From positions 1 through 5,106 of the forward strand of contig JAIRVC010000093.1 in NCBI GenBank assembly GCA_031254095.1: a DNA stretch of 5,106 nucleotides, read 5' to 3'. Made by a program: the position numbers and the translations under genes. Source of the stretch: Acidobacteriota bacterium (GTDB lineage: Bacteria > Acidobacteriota > UBA6911). The notes beneath the pieces are model-generated. The model saw nothing but the letters and a program-made list of their open reading frames with translations, searched no databases and was not told where the DNA came from. The first letter of the stretch is position 1. Every line of letters begins with the position of its first letter. Of this stretch, positions 4,319 through 5,106 are shown piece after piece.

Positions 4319-5106
4319 ATGAAATTGCGTATGACAGTAATTGCGGCTTTATGCGCCAGCCTTTTCTGCGGCATCGCGGCCGCTCAAGGCTACGCGCAAG
4401 CGGCAAAAATTACCGTATACAATCCAATGGGCACGCCGCCGCCGATTAAGATGAAACCTATGGCGCCCCGCCTGGACACTGTTGACGGTAAAACCATTTT
4501 CCTTGTGAGTACGGGATTTCCAAACAGCCGTGAGTTCATGGAAGTCATGGCGGAATGGTTCAGGGACAATCACCCCAAAGTTAATATTGAAATTAAAAGC
4601 ATGGGCATGAGCAACATGCCCGCGAATCTGAAGGACGAAATTAAGGAAAAGGCCGACGCTGTTTTCTTTGGCCTCGGTCATTGAAGCGTTTGCGCGCCTG
4701 AGGCGGTTCGCCTCAGTATTGATGTAGAATCCGAATTGAAAAAACCCGCGATGGGTTTCCTTATCCCTGATTTCAAGGAACAGGCGGATCAGGTCGCCCT
4801 CACCTACGGTACGCCCGGCATACGGACGCAATTTTTGCGCGGTACCGTCTGGGGCTTAACGAAAGAACAGATCAGAAAACGGATTATTGAAGGCAATAAC
4901 GCGCTTACCGGGCAGCCAATGATGAAGGAAACGATCGCCAAGCTGACCTCTCCGCTGACTCCAGCGGAGCTGGATATGAGCGAAAAGAAGATGGATGTCG
5001 GGCCCGAGACCTATCCGGACACGGAGGAAAACCTCCACACACTGTTCCTTGAGAAAAGATACACGGATTTTCTGCCCGTTGTTCTTCCGACCAGGGAAAG
5101 AGTTAA
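4319..5106 (+). CDS. UGSC-family selenoprotein, probably exported (3' end beyond window)
   Basis: The reading frame is 121 codons, a TGA at 4682-4684, then 140 more open codons to the window edge. If TGA is decoded as selenocysteine, the product has at least 262 residues. Residues 1-26 look like a Sec signal peptide: K2 and R4, hydrophobic MTVIAALCASLFCGIAAA, and small-residue cleavage options after A22 or A26. The mature part begins ITVYNPMG, then GKTIFLVSTG, and reaches ADAVFFGLGH-U122-S-V-C125, matching the family layout in which a DAVxxGxGH-type strand leads into U/C-G-S-C. After the TGA come KPAMGFLIPDF and YGTPGIRTQF, as expected for this fold, then KLTSPLTPAE and a segment YTDFLPVVLPTRERV that resembles the TDGLPxxPPTxxRV motif I associate with this family. 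The redox pair would be U122/C125. A nonsense mutation is the alternative, but the intact downstream frame, the motif position and the SECIS-like hairpin argue against it. The exact function of the family is not established. Confidence 0.87.
4682..4684 (+). other. In-frame TGA read as selenocysteine (Sec122)
   Basis: This TGA lies between GLGH and SVC, at the position taken by Sec or Cys in the UGSC/CGSC motif of the family. The frame remains open for 422 bases after it, with protein-like and family-like sequence. A standard gene caller would stop here and report a 121-residue protein. Confidence 0.85.
4698..4716 (+). promoter_or_regulatory. Bacterial SECIS-like hairpin
   Basis: CTGAGGCG at 4698-4705 pairs perfectly with CGCCTCAG at 4709-4716 around a GTT loop. 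The loop begins 21 bases after the TGA, and its first base is G. Both features fit the general bacterial SECIS description: a short stem-loop within roughly 16-37 nt of the UGA and a G in the first two loop positions, bound by SelB. The hairpin lies inside the coding sequence and encodes PEAVRLS. Confidence 0.78.

Noticed and set aside
4313..4370. Lipoprotein signal at Cys17 of the selenoprotein
   Set aside because: The residues before the Cys are S-L-F, which do not fit the L-[AS]-[GA]-C lipobox; a plain Sec signal fits better.
4349..4831. Minus-strand open frame of 160 codons across the TGA region
   Set aside because: It could argue for a gene opposite the selenoprotein, but it has no recognisable motif or ribosome site, and the plus strand reads as a conserved domain on both sides of the TGA.

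Overview
The window looks like part of an anaerobic bacterial chromosome that decodes UGA as selenocysteine. Three pieces of evidence point that way: a molybdenum-hydroxylase-type large subunit, an aldo/keto-reductase-like protein with two predicted 4Fe-4S clusters, and a signal-peptide-bearing UGSC-family gene interrupted by an in-frame TGA with a bacterial SECIS-like hairpin just behind it. Base composition is moderate to GC-rich in the genes and AT-rich between them. A Gram-negative anaerobe, for example of the Desulfobacterota or Spirochaetes, is plausible, but the sequence does not settle the taxonomy.

Layout. Positions 1-521 hold no convincing gene. They are a leader with several hairpins, an AT-rich stretch, a short heptamer repeat and a candidate sigma-54 promoter. 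Positions 522-2912 (+) encode a 796-residue xanthine dehydrogenase/aldehyde oxidase-type molybdopterin-binding subunit. It is unusual: the catalytic Glu motif is absent, the glycine-rich cofactor loop is altered, and no FeS or FAD subunit lies beside it in the window. A GC hairpin, a second copy of the heptamer repeat in inverted orientation, and a 10-bp hairpin that probably serves both convergent genes fill 2913-3054. Positions 3055-4197 (-) encode a 380-residue AKR-fold protein with a C-terminal ferredoxin-like domain and a degenerate AKR tetrad. A 121-bp divergent intergenic region separates it from the last gene, which starts at 4319 (+) and runs off the window end.

The most notable result is that last gene. 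Conventional annotation would end it at the TGA at 4682-4684 as a 121-residue protein. The same frame stays open for another 140 codons to the window edge and carries the rest of the recognisable family domain. The TGA falls at the selenocysteine position of the family motif (here U-S-V-C rather than U-G-S-C), and a perfect 8-bp hairpin with G as the first loop base sits at the expected distance. I read it as a probably exported selenoprotein.

Functionally, all three products are redox proteins or relatives of redox enzymes. The divergent AKR/selenoprotein pair could be co-regulated. A shared pathway is only an inference; the sequence shows no substrate.
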